Below are positions 34,444 through 43,386 of a stretch of 64,000 nt of DNA, one piece after another (position 1 is the stretch's first letter; each line of letters starts with the position of its first letter). This DNA comes from an uncultured Aquimarina sp. GTDB lineage: Bacteria; Bacteroidota; Bacteroidia; Flavobacteriales; Flavobacteriaceae. Made by a program: the position numbers and the translations under genes. The DNA lies in contig CANMDH010000004.1 of NCBI GenBank assembly GCA_947496555.1, positions 104,481 through 168,480 of the forward strand. Reading direction: 5' to 3'. The notes below the pieces were generated by a model, which was not told the origin of the DNA, did no database searches, and saw nothing but the letters and a program-made list of their open reading frames with translations.

Positions 34444-35898
34444 ATGAATGTAGTATCCAGAATTCTTATAGTAGCCATATTCAAGGTTGTGCTATTTATT
34501 TCTTCTTTGCTCTTTGCATCTGGGGTTAGTGCTCAGAATACATCATATGCAATAAATTATAATAAAGGAAAAACCTCTATCAAAGTGCAGCATGGCGTTT
34601 TTGATAATTTTTCTGTTAATTATGAAGGAGAAATTACACTATCAGACGATGATAAAGATATTATTGCTATTTCAGATGGTGGTTACCTTGAAATTAAGAA
34701 ATCTGCTTTTGGGAGTAGACGTCGGATAGTAATCGAATCCGAATCTAATGGAAAGCTTAATAAAAAATATTTTGTAGGTTCTTCCAGAAAAGACTTCGAG
34801 TCCGAAGGTAAAAAATGGCTGGGCGAGATTTTGCCAGAAGTAGTGAGAACAACCACTTTAGGTGCCAAGAGCAGAGTGAACCGATTGTATAGTCAGGGAG
34901 GTGCCAATAGGGTATTTGATGAAATTCAACACATAAAAAGTGATCATGTAAAAACGAAATATTTTAAACTATTATTAGAAAAAAATCTATCTGAAAATGA
35001 ACTGGAATCACTCCTTAAACTTGCAGGAGAAGAAATTGAGTCTGATCATTATCTGTCTGATTTATTGAAATATAAACAGAAAAGTTTTTTTGCAACCAAT
35101 GCGTTGATGTCGGCATATATTGAGGCGACAAAAAGTATTGGGTCGGATCACTATACTACAGTAGTCTTAAATAAAGCTATCGAGGACGGAAATCTTTCTG
35201 ATGACCAAATAAGTAAATTATTTAAGATAACTACTGGTATAGATTCGGATCATTATATGTCGCAGGTGCTTATTAAAGTAATGAAAAAACGAAAGTTAAA
35301 CAATGCTAATCTGACATTGTTGATCGAAAATTCTAAGCAAATAGGGTCTGATCATTATAAATCAAAAGTATTATTAGAGGCATTAAAACTACCAGGACTT
35401 TCTAAAGGAAATTACAATGCTTTTTTAGGCACACTCAGAGATATTCAATCTGATCACCATGTCACTACTGTTTTTGCTAAATTATTGGATAAGAATTTAG
35501 ATGGTAGTGCACTTAGAGAACTACTTAAACTTGCAGGAGAGTCTGTTGGATCTGATCATTATATGACAGAAGTTTTAACGAAAGCGATCAATCAACAAGG
35601 CCTGAATGGGGATAATCTGGATGTTTTCATTCAGTCACTATCTAGTATTGATTCAGATCATTATACTGCGGTTGTTCTTAAAAAATTGGCAAGAAAAAAC
35701 CTTAATAATACACAGTTAATATCCGTACTTCAAAGTATGACTCAAATTAGTTCGGATCATCATCTGTCACAGTCTTTAATGGCTTTTGCACCTTCTGTGA
35801 ATACATCACCAGATAATGTTAAAGAAGCCTACCGTAATGCTTGTAAGGCAATTTCGTCTGAGACATATTATGGAAGAGCGCTTCGTGCACTAAAATAA
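34444..35898 (+). CDS. Exported protein with nine exact 34-residue 'SDHY' repeats
   Basis: The 484-residue protein has a signal peptide (1-30, ending GVSAQ) and a beta-rich N-domain (31-110, with SDDDKDIIAISDGGYLEIKK). A helical solenoid follows in which SDH(Y/H/V) recurs at residues 166, 200, 234, 268, 302, 336, 370, 404 and 437, that is, every 34 residues. A tenth, degenerate unit SSETY occurs at about 472. The N-domain plus repeats resembles the C-terminal part of some M56/BlaR1-like sensor proteins as I recall them, but no peptidase is attached. It is probably periplasmic and may sense or scaffold. It is followed by two LytS-like genes and a LytTR gene, separated by a hairpin, and preceded by a LytTR-type site. 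Confidence 0.82.
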   Translation: MNVVSRILIVAIFKVVLFISSLLFASGVSAQNTSYAINYNKGKTSIKVQHGVFDNFSVNYEGEITLSDDDKDIIAISDGGYLEIKKSAFGSRRRIVIESESNGKLNKKYFVGSSRKDFESEGKKWLGEILPEVVRTTTLGAKSRVNRLYSQGGANRVFDEIQHIKSDHVKTKYFKLLLEKNLSENELESLLKLAGEEIESDHYLSDLLKYKQKSFFATNALMSAYIEATKSIGSDHYTTVVLNKAIEDGNLSDDQISKLFKITTGIDSDHYMSQVLIKVMKKRKLNNANLTLLIENSKQIGSDHYKSKVLLEALKLPGLSKGNYNAFLGTLRDIQSDHHVTTVFAKLLDKNLDGSALRELLKLAGESVGSDHYMTEVLTKAINQQGLNGDNLDVFIQSLSSIDSDHYTAVVLKKLARKNLNNTQLISVLQSMTQISSDHHLSQSLMAFAPSVNTSPDNVKEAYRNACKAISSETYYGRALRALK

Positions 35899-35907
35899 GA
35901 ATATAGC

Positions 35908-35970
35908 ACTTCATCCTACCAACGATCATTTTATATATCAATAGTATTGATTATTTTGGTAGGATGAAGT
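35908..35970 (+). promoter_or_regulatory. Hairpin that occludes the start codon of the LytS gene
   Basis: ACTTCATCCTACCA (35908-35921) pairs perfectly with TGGTAGGATGAAGT (35957-35970). The second arm contains AGG and the ATG at 35964. Inside the loop ATCAATA-G-TATTGAT forms a second stem. The first arm begins ten bases after the upstream stop codon, so a terminating ribosome could keep it open. Confidence 0.7.
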
Positions 35971-37010
35971 TTGATTTGAATCATTATTTATATCAACCAT
36001 CACCTATCGTGAAAAAGTATTTCGCTATTACCTTAGTAGGATTTATTCTAGGAATACTTACCTACAGTTTTTTGGGGTTCACTCAGCAAAATGAAAACAC
36101 AAAACTGCTATGGATATCTGGGGTTTTAGGGATTATTATTGCCTATGTGGTAAGCATCTTTAATGAAATATTTAACAGGTATGTTTCCTGGAGAAAATAT
36201 ACTGGACTTCGTCTTTTAACAGGTGTGTTATTTAATGCTATTATTGCTTTTCTTATAGTGTGTGCTGCTTTGTATGGGTACGTTTTTATAGGAGATTCTC
36301 AAGTTTCTTTTGTAGAAGAGTACAACGAAATCCTTTTAAAGCTAGTCATTCTGATATTTTTTGTTTCTCTTGTGTATAATGTAATATACTTTGCATTACA
36401 TTCTTATTATCAGTACTCAAAAGGTCAAATAGTTGCATTACAATTAGAACGAAAACAGACAGAGTTACAATTAACAGCACTGAAATCACAATTGAATCCG
36501 CACTTTTTATTTAATAGTATTAATACGATATCTTCATTATTATTTAGTGATATAAAAAAAGCAGAACTCTTTATTAGAGAACTGGCAAAATCCTATCAAT
36601 ATATTCTAAACAAGTATGAGAGCAGATGGTTAACGGTAGAGGAGGAGTTGAAATTTGTTAATTCTTATTACTTTCTACTTAAAACACGGTTTAATGATTG
36701 TATCCGGTTAGAGGTTACCTTACCAGATCAAGTATTGAAAACAAAAATTGCTCCCCTAGCGCTTCAAATGCTTGTTGAGAATGCTGTGAAACATAATCAA
36801 ATGACTTCTTCCCAAAAAGTAGAAATAAGTATTAGAAGTGATCAGAATAATATCATTGTATCTAATAACAAAACAACCAAGCCTAAAAGAGTTGACTCTT
36901 TTAAAATAGGACTGAGTAATATAAAGTCAAGATATGAACTATTATTCGATAAAAATATCGAGGTTATGGATGGTGAACAGTTTACCGTAAAACTTCCCAT
37001 TGTTGTATGA
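35964..37010 (+). CDS. LytS-type sensor histidine kinase
   Basis: The 348-residue protein has four membrane segments in the first 150 residues. The His_kinase box is LKSQLNPHFLFNSINTISSL with the phospho-acceptor at His180. The N box is LQMLVENAVKHNQM and the G-box region is FKIGLSNIKSRYELL. The ATP site looks complete. Its start lies inside a strong RNA hairpin, and its last four bases overlap the next gene (ATGA). It is probably the active kinase of a unit with a degenerate partner and a LytTR regulator. Confidence 0.92.
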   Translation: MKFDLNHYLYQPSPIVKKYFAITLVGFILGILTYSFLGFTQQNENTKLLWISGVLGIIIAYVVSIFNEIFNRYVSWRKYTGLRLLTGVLFNAIIAFLIVCAALYGYVFIGDSQVSFVEEYNEILLKLVILIFFVSLVYNVIYFALHSYYQYSKGQIVALQLERKQTELQLTALKSQLNPHFLFNSINTISSLLFSDIKKAELFIRELAKSYQYILNKYESRWLTVEEELKFVNSYYFLLKTRFNDCIRLEVTLPDQVLKTKIAPLALQMLVENAVKHNQMTSSQKVEISIRSDQNNIIVSNNKTTKPKRVDSFKIGLSNIKSRYELLFDKNIEVMDGEQFTVKLPIVV

Positions 37011-38041
37011 ATACGTTATTTATCCACCATCCTATATTTAGAATCATAAGCCCTCTCTGTAGCGGAATGCTGGTATATTTGCTTATTTTATTAGTGAATA
37101 ATAATGTGGTTCAATTGCATGAGGAATTTTTAGGCCAGGAATTATATGTATGTATTGGATTAGCATACCTTATTCAGGAATATTCGAGGTTTTCTTTATT
37201 TTTTTTCGAAAAACTTAAAAGTCCGAAATCTTTAATAGGAAAGATTATACTTCAGATTCTTATTTCAGTAGTGATTTCAATACTTTTAGTTTCAGGATCT
37301 ATGTTTCTGTATTTTGATTTAGTATTGGGGTTTACTCCTAATATTTCAGAGTTGACCATTTTTAATAGTATCTTTTCTATAATTACAATTATTTATCTTT
37401 CGCTATATCTAAGTCATCAGTTTCTGCATAAGGTTAATACAGAAATAATGACTAAAGAATTATCTTTAAAAGAAGGTGTTGAGCAAGATTTTCTTCAATT
37501 CAAAAAAGGAATAAATCCAACTTTAATGTTCGAAACCCTGGAGTCATTAATCTTATTGATGAAAAAAGATACCGAAAAAGCGGAGCTTTTGGTAGATCAT
37601 TTTTCGGCTCTATATCGATATATTCTTTCTGAAACTAAAAAAGAATTGGTTCCTATTGAAAAAGAACTGGCTATTTTAGATCAATTATTACTTTTGTTTG
37701 GGGATTTACCTTATAGAAAAACACGATATATAAAAGAAGATTCTATAAACACGATGGTAGTTCCCGGAAGTATCTTATCCTGTATTGAACAGATAATAAG
37801 AAGTACAATTGTTTCTAAGGAGTTAGAACTTGTGGTAACCATATTTCAGGATTCAGAATATATTTTGCTGAAATATCCACACCAGGAAAAGATTAGTTAT
37901 ACGTTGGACCAAAACAATATCAAAGATATCTTGGATACTTATCGATTCTATACGAATCGTGAGATTTTAGTATCCAAAGATGATGTGTATAAAATAATTC
38001 ATATACCAAAACTCACTATTGATGAAAGTAGTAATAGTTGA
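37007..38041 (+). CDS. Degenerate LytS-like protein (pseudokinase)
   Basis: The 344-residue protein has the same layout as its neighbour: four membrane segments, then a kinase-like region. The invariant phospho-acceptor is lost, however. Where the neighbour has NPHFLFN this protein has NPTLMFE, with Thr172 in place of His. The N box (normally ENAVKHN) reads EQIIRST, and no G-box glycines are present. It cannot act as a normal histidine kinase. The frame is open over full length and overlaps both neighbours (4 and 20 bases), so it is maintained rather than decaying. A role as a regulatory partner that heterodimerises with the active kinase is the likeliest reading. Confidence 0.85.
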   Translation: MNTLFIHHPIFRIISPLCSGMLVYLLILLVNNNVVQLHEEFLGQELYVCIGLAYLIQEYSRFSLFFFEKLKSPKSLIGKIILQILISVVISILLVSGSMFLYFDLVLGFTPNISELTIFNSIFSIITIIYLSLYLSHQFLHKVNTEIMTKELSLKEGVEQDFLQFKKGINPTLMFETLESLILLMKKDTEKAELLVDHFSALYRYILSETKKELVPIEKELAILDQLLLLFGDLPYRKTRYIKEDSINTMVVPGSILSCIEQIIRSTIVSKELELVVTIFQDSEYILLKYPHQEKISYTLDQNNIKDILDTYRFYTNREILVSKDDVYKIIHIPKLTIDESSNS

Positions 38042-38780
38042 AGATGAGCCTTTGGCTGCAGAGAAGTTAGAACGGTATTTGCTAAAGTATGATTCAGAAA
38101 TTTTAGTGATTGCTAAACTGGCTTCGATTGAAGAAGCGGTGGGCTGGATAGGTACACATCAGAAAGAAGCAGATCTTTTTTTTATGGATATTCAGCTTGC
38201 AGATGGTCTCAGCTTTGAGATTTTTGATAAGGTTAGCATAAATAAACCTGTAATCTTCACGACTGCCTTTGATGAGTTTGCAATTGATGCTTTTAAAGTG
38301 AATAGTATAGACTATCTTCTAAAACCAATATTATTTACAGATCTTTCAAAAGCATTAAAAAAGCTTGAAGCACTTCGCTCTCAGCTTGCGGGTAAAAATA
38401 ATGTTAATCAGGTGGTCAAGCAGATAAACGACACGGTATTTAAGAATAGATTTTTAGTGCGTTTGGGAAATCATATTCATTCTGTTAAAAGTGAGGATAT
38501 TTCCTTTTTCTTTGCAGAAGGTCGTGATGCTTACCTTGTTTCAAATAACAGGAAAAAATATATGATCGAATATAAGCTGGAGAGCTTAGAAAAAGTATTA
38601 GAACCCAAGATTTTTTTTAGAGTGAATCGAACTTTTATTGTTAATATAAATGCCATAGAAGATGTATTAGTTTATGCTAACAGGCGTTTAAAACTAACAC
38701 TGAATCAAAACATAGATAAAGAGGTAATTGTAAGCCGAGAGAAAGTTACCGATTTTAAGCAGTGGTTCGAAGGAAATTAG
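38022..38780 (+). CDS. LytTR-family response regulator
   Basis: Starting at the ATG at 38022 gives 252 residues (MKVVIVEDEPLAAEKLERYL). The receiver has the acidic pair Glu7-Asp8, the phospho-acceptor Asp56 in DLFFMDIQLADG and Lys in LLKPI. The LytTR domain lies at about 145-250 (NRFLVRLGNHIHSVKSEDI, FFRVNRTFIVNINAIEDVL). It overlaps the pseudokinase gene by 20 bases. A 21-bp-spaced direct repeat upstream of the first gene of this unit is its probable binding site, giving positive or negative autoregulation. Confidence 0.93.
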   Translation: MKVVIVEDEPLAAEKLERYLLKYDSEILVIAKLASIEEAVGWIGTHQKEADLFFMDIQLADGLSFEIFDKVSINKPVIFTTAFDEFAIDAFKVNSIDYLLKPILFTDLSKALKKLEALRSQLAGKNNVNQVVKQINDTVFKNRFLVRLGNHIHSVKSEDISFFFAEGRDAYLVSNNRKKYMIEYKLESLEKVLEPKIFFRVNRTFIVNINAIEDVLVYANRRLKLTLNQNIDKEVIVSREKVTDFKQWFEGN

Positions 38781-38798
38781 AGGAATAATGTAATACAA

Positions 38799-38832
38799 AA
38801 CTTCCCAGAATTGAATTCAATTCTGGGAAGTT
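38799..38832. terminator. 34-bp perfect palindrome between convergent genes
   Basis: The sequence is its own reverse complement across all 34 bases, centred on GAATTC, with arms AACTTCCCAGAATTGAA. It separates the LytTR gene (plus) from asnS (minus) and should serve both strands as a hairpin terminator, though neither side has a strong T run. Confidence 0.75.
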
Positions 38833-38860
38833 AAATAGTTCTATTTTTGGCGTTAAAAAG

Positions 38861-40303
38861 TTAGAATTCAGCATTAAGTGGTGTTCTTGGATAAGGTATT
38901 ACATCCCTTATATTACCCATACCAGTTACAAATAATACTAGGCGTTCAAATCCAAGTCCAAAACCACTATGCACGCAGGTACCAAAGCGTCGTGTATCAA
39001 GATACCACCATAACTCTTCTTCTGGAATATCGAGTGCAGCCATTTTTTCTTTTAATACGTCTAGGCGTTCCTCACGTTGGGATCCTCCTACGATTTCTCC
39101 TATTCCCGGGAAAAGGATATCCATAGCTCTCACAGTTTTTTCGTCTTCATTTAAACGCATATAAAATGATTTGATCTCGGCAGGATAATCAAATAGGATT
39201 ACCGGGCATTTAAAATGCTTTTCTACCAAAAACCGTTCATGTTCACTTTGCAAATCTGCACCCCAACCATCAATCGGAAATTTGAACTTCTTTTTCTTGT
39301 TAGGTTTAGAATTTTTAAGAATTTCAATCGCCTCGGTATAACTTACACGCTTAAAGTTATTCTCTAAAACAAACCTTAACTTATCTCTAAGAAGCATTTC
39401 TGCTCGTTCTGCCTGTGGTTTTTGTTTGTCCTCCTGTACCAATCGATTTTCTAGAAATTCCAGATCATCCTGGCAATTATCCAGCGCATATTGAATGACA
39501 TACTTTATAAAATCTTCAGCTAGATCCATGTTTCCGTCCAGATCGCAAAATGCCATTTCGGGTTCAATCATCCAAAACTCAGCCAAATGTCTTGAAGTAT
39601 TTGAATTTTCGGCTCTAAAAGTAGGCCCAAAGGTATATACCTGGCCCAGGCCCATTGCAAAAGTCTCTGCTTCTAATTGACCAGAAACAGTAAGATTGGT
39701 TTCAGCACCAAAAAAATCTTCTTTATAATTTACTTGACCATTCTCATCTTTGGGAATGTTATTTAAATCAAAGTTGGTAACTTTAAAAGCTTCTCCAGCA
39801 CCTTCGGCATCACTCTTTGTGATTACAGGAGTATGTACATAATAGAAATCATTTTTTTGAAAATACTCATGTATTGCAAAAGACAGTTTTGAACGTACTC
39901 TCATAATAGCACCAAAAGTATTGGTACGAACTCTAAGATGTGCTTGCTCACGTAATTTCTCTAGGGTATGACGTTTGGGAGAAAGAATGGTTAATTTAAG
40001 CTCTTCAGGGTCTGAATCGCCTTCAATTCTAACATTAGACACCTGTATTTCTACACGTTGTCCTTTTCCCTGGCTTTCTACCAAAGTACCTTCTACCGTT
40101 AATGCTGCTCCTATATTTATTCTATTTTTGATAGCTAGATCTACGGTGCCATCTTCCAAAACACATTGAATGTTATTTATAGTAGATCCATCGTTTACTG
40201 CAATAAAGCGGTCATTTCGAAAAGAACGAACCCATCCCTTTATAGTAACGGGTTGTAATAGCTTATCACTTTGTAGTACTTCTATTACTTTGGTATGCTT
40301 CAT
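38861..40303 (-). CDS. asnS: Asparaginyl-tRNA synthetase
   Basis: The 480-residue class IIb synthetase has an N-terminal OB-fold anticodon-binding domain (about 1-115, VTIKGWVRSFRNDRFIAVNDGS). The catalytic domain shows motif 2 (FRAENSNTSRHLAEFWMIEPE) and motif 3 (GFGLGFERLVLFVTGMGNIRDVIPYPR). The end RTPLNAEF is typical of AsnRS. It charges tRNA-Asn directly with asparagine. From memory, it normally precedes rpoN in Flavobacteriaceae; here rpoN lies 24 kb away in the same orientation. Confidence 0.97.
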   Translation of the reverse strand: MKHTKVIEVLQSDKLLQPVTIKGWVRSFRNDRFIAVNDGSTINNIQCVLEDGTVDLAIKNRINIGAALTVEGTLVESQGKGQRVEIQVSNVRIEGDSDPEELKLTILSPKRHTLEKLREQAHLRVRTNTFGAIMRVRSKLSFAIHEYFQKNDFYYVHTPVITKSDAEGAGEAFKVTNFDLNNIPKDENGQVNYKEDFFGAETNLTVSGQLEAETFAMGLGQVYTFGPTFRAENSNTSRHLAEFWMIEPEMAFCDLDGNMDLAEDFIKYVIQYALDNCQDDLEFLENRLVQEDKQKPQAERAEMLLRDKLRFVLENNFKRVSYTEAIEILKNSKPNKKKKFKFPIDGWGADLQSEHERFLVEKHFKCPVILFDYPAEIKSFYMRLNEDEKTVRAMDILFPGIGEIVGGSQREERLDVLKEKMAALDIPEEELWWYLDTRRFGTCVHSGFGLGFERLVLFVTGMGNIRDVIPYPRTPLNAEF

Positions 40304-40374
40304 TATGTATTATTTTTTCTAATAGTATTAAATCTCAATTGCCTAAATACAGTTAATAATAAAATTTGAGGTTG

Positions 40375-40382
40375 CAAAGATA
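40375..40382 (-). promoter_or_regulatory. -7 element of the asnS promoter
   Basis: On the minus strand TATCTTTG fits TAnnTTTG, 71 bases upstream of the asnS start. Confidence 0.55.
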
Positions 40383-40534
40383 ATTTTTTAATCCGATTGA
40401 CACATAATCTAATGAATTCAAAAAAGGAGAATACATTCAGATAGTTTGGTATTCTTTTTGTTAATTGTAAGTTTTATAAAGCCGAAGTTTGAAAAGTTGA
40501 CGTTTTTTGAAAAGGCGATTCTATGAGGAAACCC

Positions 40535-40573
40535 GTAAAACAATGTTTTTTTGCGGTAAAACAGTGTTTTTTT
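40535..40573. repeat. Two 18-bp direct repeats at 21-bp spacing
   Basis: GTAAAACAATGTTTTTTT (40535-40552) and GTAAAACAGTGTTTTTTT (40556-40573) differ at one position. They lie in the gene-free 40304-40901 region upstream of asnS. Confidence 0.6.
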
Positions 40574-40704
40574 TACAGTTTTTTTAGGATAAAATTACAA
40601 ATCGTTTAAATAATTTACTGAAGTTAAATAATTGATTATCAAATGATTGAATGATAATTTGGTGAAAAGTACATGTTTAAATAATGTTAATTTTTAAGTT
40701 AAAT

Positions 40705-40727
40705 TAAAAAAAAGGGGATTTTTCCCC
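40705..40727 (-). terminator. Orphan minus-strand terminator-like hairpin
   Basis: GGGG/CCCC around a six-base loop is followed on the minus strand by at least eight T. It is a second hairpin past the RND gene, or the end of a short transcript from 40730-40840. The rest of the 598-base gap shows no ORF. Confidence 0.4.
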
Positions 40728-40839
40728 CCCTTGGGCTATTTCAAAATAGAAAAAGGGGTAGTATCTTGCTTATGCAATTATGACGATTGTGTTTACGTTA
40801 AGTTTAGTTCGATAGGTTTTGGGGTAATCTATCTTACAC

Positions 40840-40869
40840 AAGTCCCGTTAAAGAAATTTAACGGGACTT
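40840..40869. terminator. Hairpin terminator after the RND exporter gene
   Basis: AAGTCCCGTTAAA pairs perfectly with TTTAACGGGACTT around a four-base loop, 32 bases past the exporter stop at 40902. Confidence 0.75.
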
Positions 40870-40901
40870 TTATTTTGTATAAATAAGAGATTAACGACTT
40901 G

Positions 40902-43301
40902 TTATTCTTCAGAATCTTCTAATTCCTCTTCGTTTGGAATAATCTTTAGGGTAGGCTCCTTTAATGTTTTCTTGTTGGCAATACTACGTTCTAACGAAAG
41001 TAACAAAGATGGTAAGAGTAATAAATTGGCGAGCATAGCAAATAATAAAGTAGTAGATACTAAACCACCTAGGGCTTTTGTACCACCAAAACTGGATATC
41101 ATAAACACAGAAAAACCAAAGAACAATACCGTTGATGTATAGAACATACTTACCCCCGTTTCTCTTAAAGAGGAAAGTACCGATTTTCTAATTCTCCAAT
41201 GATTGGACTTGAGTTCTTGCCTGTATTTTGCCAGGAAATGTATAGTGTCATCCACCGAGATTCCGAATGCGATACTAAAAACAAGGATGGTTGAAGGTTT
41301 TATGGGTACCCCAAGATATCCCATTAATCCTGCTGTCATAAGTAAGGGTAATAAATTAGGAATTAATGAAATAACAATCATTTTCCAGGACCTGAACATC
41401 CAGGCCATGAATAAAGCAATTAATATAACTGCCAGTCCGAGGGAGAAGGTAAGATTCCACACAAGATATTGTGTTCCTTTTTGAAAAATTAGGGCCTTAC
41501 CTGTAAAAGAAACATCATAACGATCTTTTGGAAATATTTTCTCTAACCTTGGTGCCAGTGCGGCTTCAATACGATCCATTTCATCGGTTCCTATATCTTT
41601 CATAAACGTGGTTATCCGTGCATATCTACCAGTAGAATCTACATAACTTTGCATAACACCAGCTTCAGATTCAAAACTTTTTGCGTAAGGTAAAATGAAG
41701 TTTCGTTCTTGGCTCGTTGGTATTTGATAGTATTTCGGGTTTCCGTTGTAAAAAGCTTGTTTAGAGTATTTAACCAAACTAACTATAGAAATGGGCTTTG
41801 ATAGTTGGGGTGTTTCTTCAAGAAGCTCCTGAAGTTGTTCCATTCGTTTAAGTGTAGGTAACTTTAATACACCTTGCTTTCGTTTGGTATCAATTAATAT
41901 CTCTAACGGCATAATGCCGTCAAATTCTTCTTCAAAAAAAGTAATGTCTTTATAGAAACCAGCAGTTTTGGGCATATCTTCTAGCAAGCTTCCCGAAACC
42001 TTAATAGTGTAAATACCTATGATACTTACTATTAGTATAATCACAGAAGAAAAATAAATAGTGACACGTCTGGTCTTTACCATGTTTTCCATCCAGTCAA
42101 CTAGCTTCTCCATCCACTTTTTGCCCAAATGTTCTAAGTGGCGTTCTTTGGGCTGGGGCATATAACTATATATAATAGTGATGACCAATAGACAAAGTAT
42201 AAATAAAGCAATGATATTTATTGATGCAACAATACCAAATTCTTTAAGGAGTTTACTCTCGGTTAATGCAAAAGTTGCAAATCCAGAAGCGGTAGTTACA
42301 TTGGTCATTAATGTAGCGTTTCCTACTTTGGTAATAACACGTTGTAATGACTTGGCCTTATTGCCGTGTTTCTTTATTTCCTGTTGATATTTATTGATAA
42401 GGAAAATACAATTAGGAATCCCAATTACAATCACAAGTGGGGGAATAATAGCCGTAAGAACAGTAATTTCATATTCTAGAAGTCCTAAAAGCCCAAAAGC
42501 CCACATTACCCCTATAATTACGGCTGTCATTGATATAAAAGTAGCCCTGAATGATCTGAAAAAGAAAAAGAAAATTAAAGAGGTAACTAATAAGGCTGCC
42601 AAGATGAAAACTGAAATCTCGTCCATAATGTTCTGAGAGTTCAATGTCCTGATATAAGGCATACCAGAAACTTTCACATCCAGATTGTTTTTGACCTCAA
42701 ATGCTTCTACAGCAGGTTGCAAAACATCTTGTATAAAACGTTTTCTAAATTTGGTATTTACAATGTCTTTTTTTAGATATAATGCACTTTGTACTGTCTT
42801 GGATTTTTTGCTGTATATCAACCCTTCATAAAATGGTAGGTTGTTAAAGAGTTCATTTTTGTAATCAGAAACTTGTTTTTTGGTATAAATTGAATCTTTT
42901 ATAAAAGGTACTAATTCGAATCTGGCAGGATTGTCTTTTTTTTCTAATTTTTTAAGATCTGCAATAGAAATTACTAAATCTATCTCTTCATATTTTTTAA
43001 AAGAATTATTAAAATCATTCCAGGCTTTTAATTTTTCGGGAGTAAAAAGAGTACTGTCTTTAACAGCCATTACAATTAGGTTTCCTTCTTCACCAAATTT
43101 GTCTAAAAAATTCTGATACTGTATATTTATTTCGTGATCATCGGGAAGTAGATTGGCTTCTGAGTGTGAAAATCTCATATTTTTCCACTGGAAACCCATA
43201 AAAACTGTTGCTCCTATTATTGCGAGAAATATTATAGCTCTGTTACGAAGTATAATACCCGCTAATGCATTCCAAAATCCAAAAGTGAATAATTTTGTCA
43301 T
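40902..43301 (-). CDS. RND/MMPL-superfamily membrane transporter
   Basis: The start is placed at the ATG at 43301 (MTKLFTFGFWNALAGIILRN), giving 799 residues. A TTG further upstream lies within the promoter. The protein has two repeats of one membrane helix, a large periplasmic loop and a five-helix bundle (about 215-400 and 590-770), the MMPL/HpnN-like layout. ISVDDTIHFLAKYRQEL near residue 700 is the conserved second-half signature. Substrates of related proteins are lipids or hopanoids; here it is unknown. It follows the DUF5686 gene on the same strand, and from memory this order is conserved in flavobacteria. Confidence 0.9.
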   Translation of the reverse strand: MTKLFTFGFWNALAGIILRNRAIIFLAIIGATVFMGFQWKNMRFSHSEANLLPDDHEINIQYQNFLDKFGEEGNLIVMAVKDSTLFTPEKLKAWNDFNNSFKKYEEIDLVISIADLKKLEKKDNPARFELVPFIKDSIYTKKQVSDYKNELFNNLPFYEGLIYSKKSKTVQSALYLKKDIVNTKFRKRFIQDVLQPAVEAFEVKNNLDVKVSGMPYIRTLNSQNIMDEISVFILAALLVTSLIFFFFFRSFRATFISMTAVIIGVMWAFGLLGLLEYEITVLTAIIPPLVIVIGIPNCIFLINKYQQEIKKHGNKAKSLQRVITKVGNATLMTNVTTASGFATFALTESKLLKEFGIVASINIIALFILCLLVITIIYSYMPQPKERHLEHLGKKWMEKLVDWMENMVKTRRVTIYFSSVIILIVSIIGIYTIKVSGSLLEDMPKTAGFYKDITFFEEEFDGIMPLEILIDTKRKQGVLKLPTLKRMEQLQELLEETPQLSKPISIVSLVKYSKQAFYNGNPKYYQIPTSQERNFILPYAKSFESEAGVMQSYVDSTGRYARITTFMKDIGTDEMDRIEAALAPRLEKIFPKDRYDVSFTGKALIFQKGTQYLVWNLTFSLGLAVILIALFMAWMFRSWKMIVISLIPNLLPLLMTAGLMGYLGVPIKPSTILVFSIAFGISVDDTIHFLAKYRQELKSNHWRIRKSVLSSLRETGVSMFYTSTVLFFGFSVFMISSFGGTKALGGLVSTTLLFAMLANLLLLPSLLLSLERSIANKKTLKEPTLKIIPNEEELEDSEE

Positions 43302-43319
43302 TCCTTTATTTTCCAGTTG

Positions 43320-43327
43320 CAAATGTA
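43320..43327 (-). promoter_or_regulatory. -7 element of the RND gene promoter
   Basis: On the minus strand TACATTTG matches TAnnTTTG. The transcript would start near 43315, which supports the ATG at 43301 as the start. Confidence 0.6.
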
Positions 43328-43386
43328 AGGATTTGAAGAGTTATTACTCACGAAATTTGGTAAGAAAATTATTTATATCTGAATGA

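Noticed and set aside
43301-43322. Seven-residue N-terminal extension of the RND exporter from a TTG
   Set aside because: The TTG lies within the -7 element, so it would not be in the transcript.
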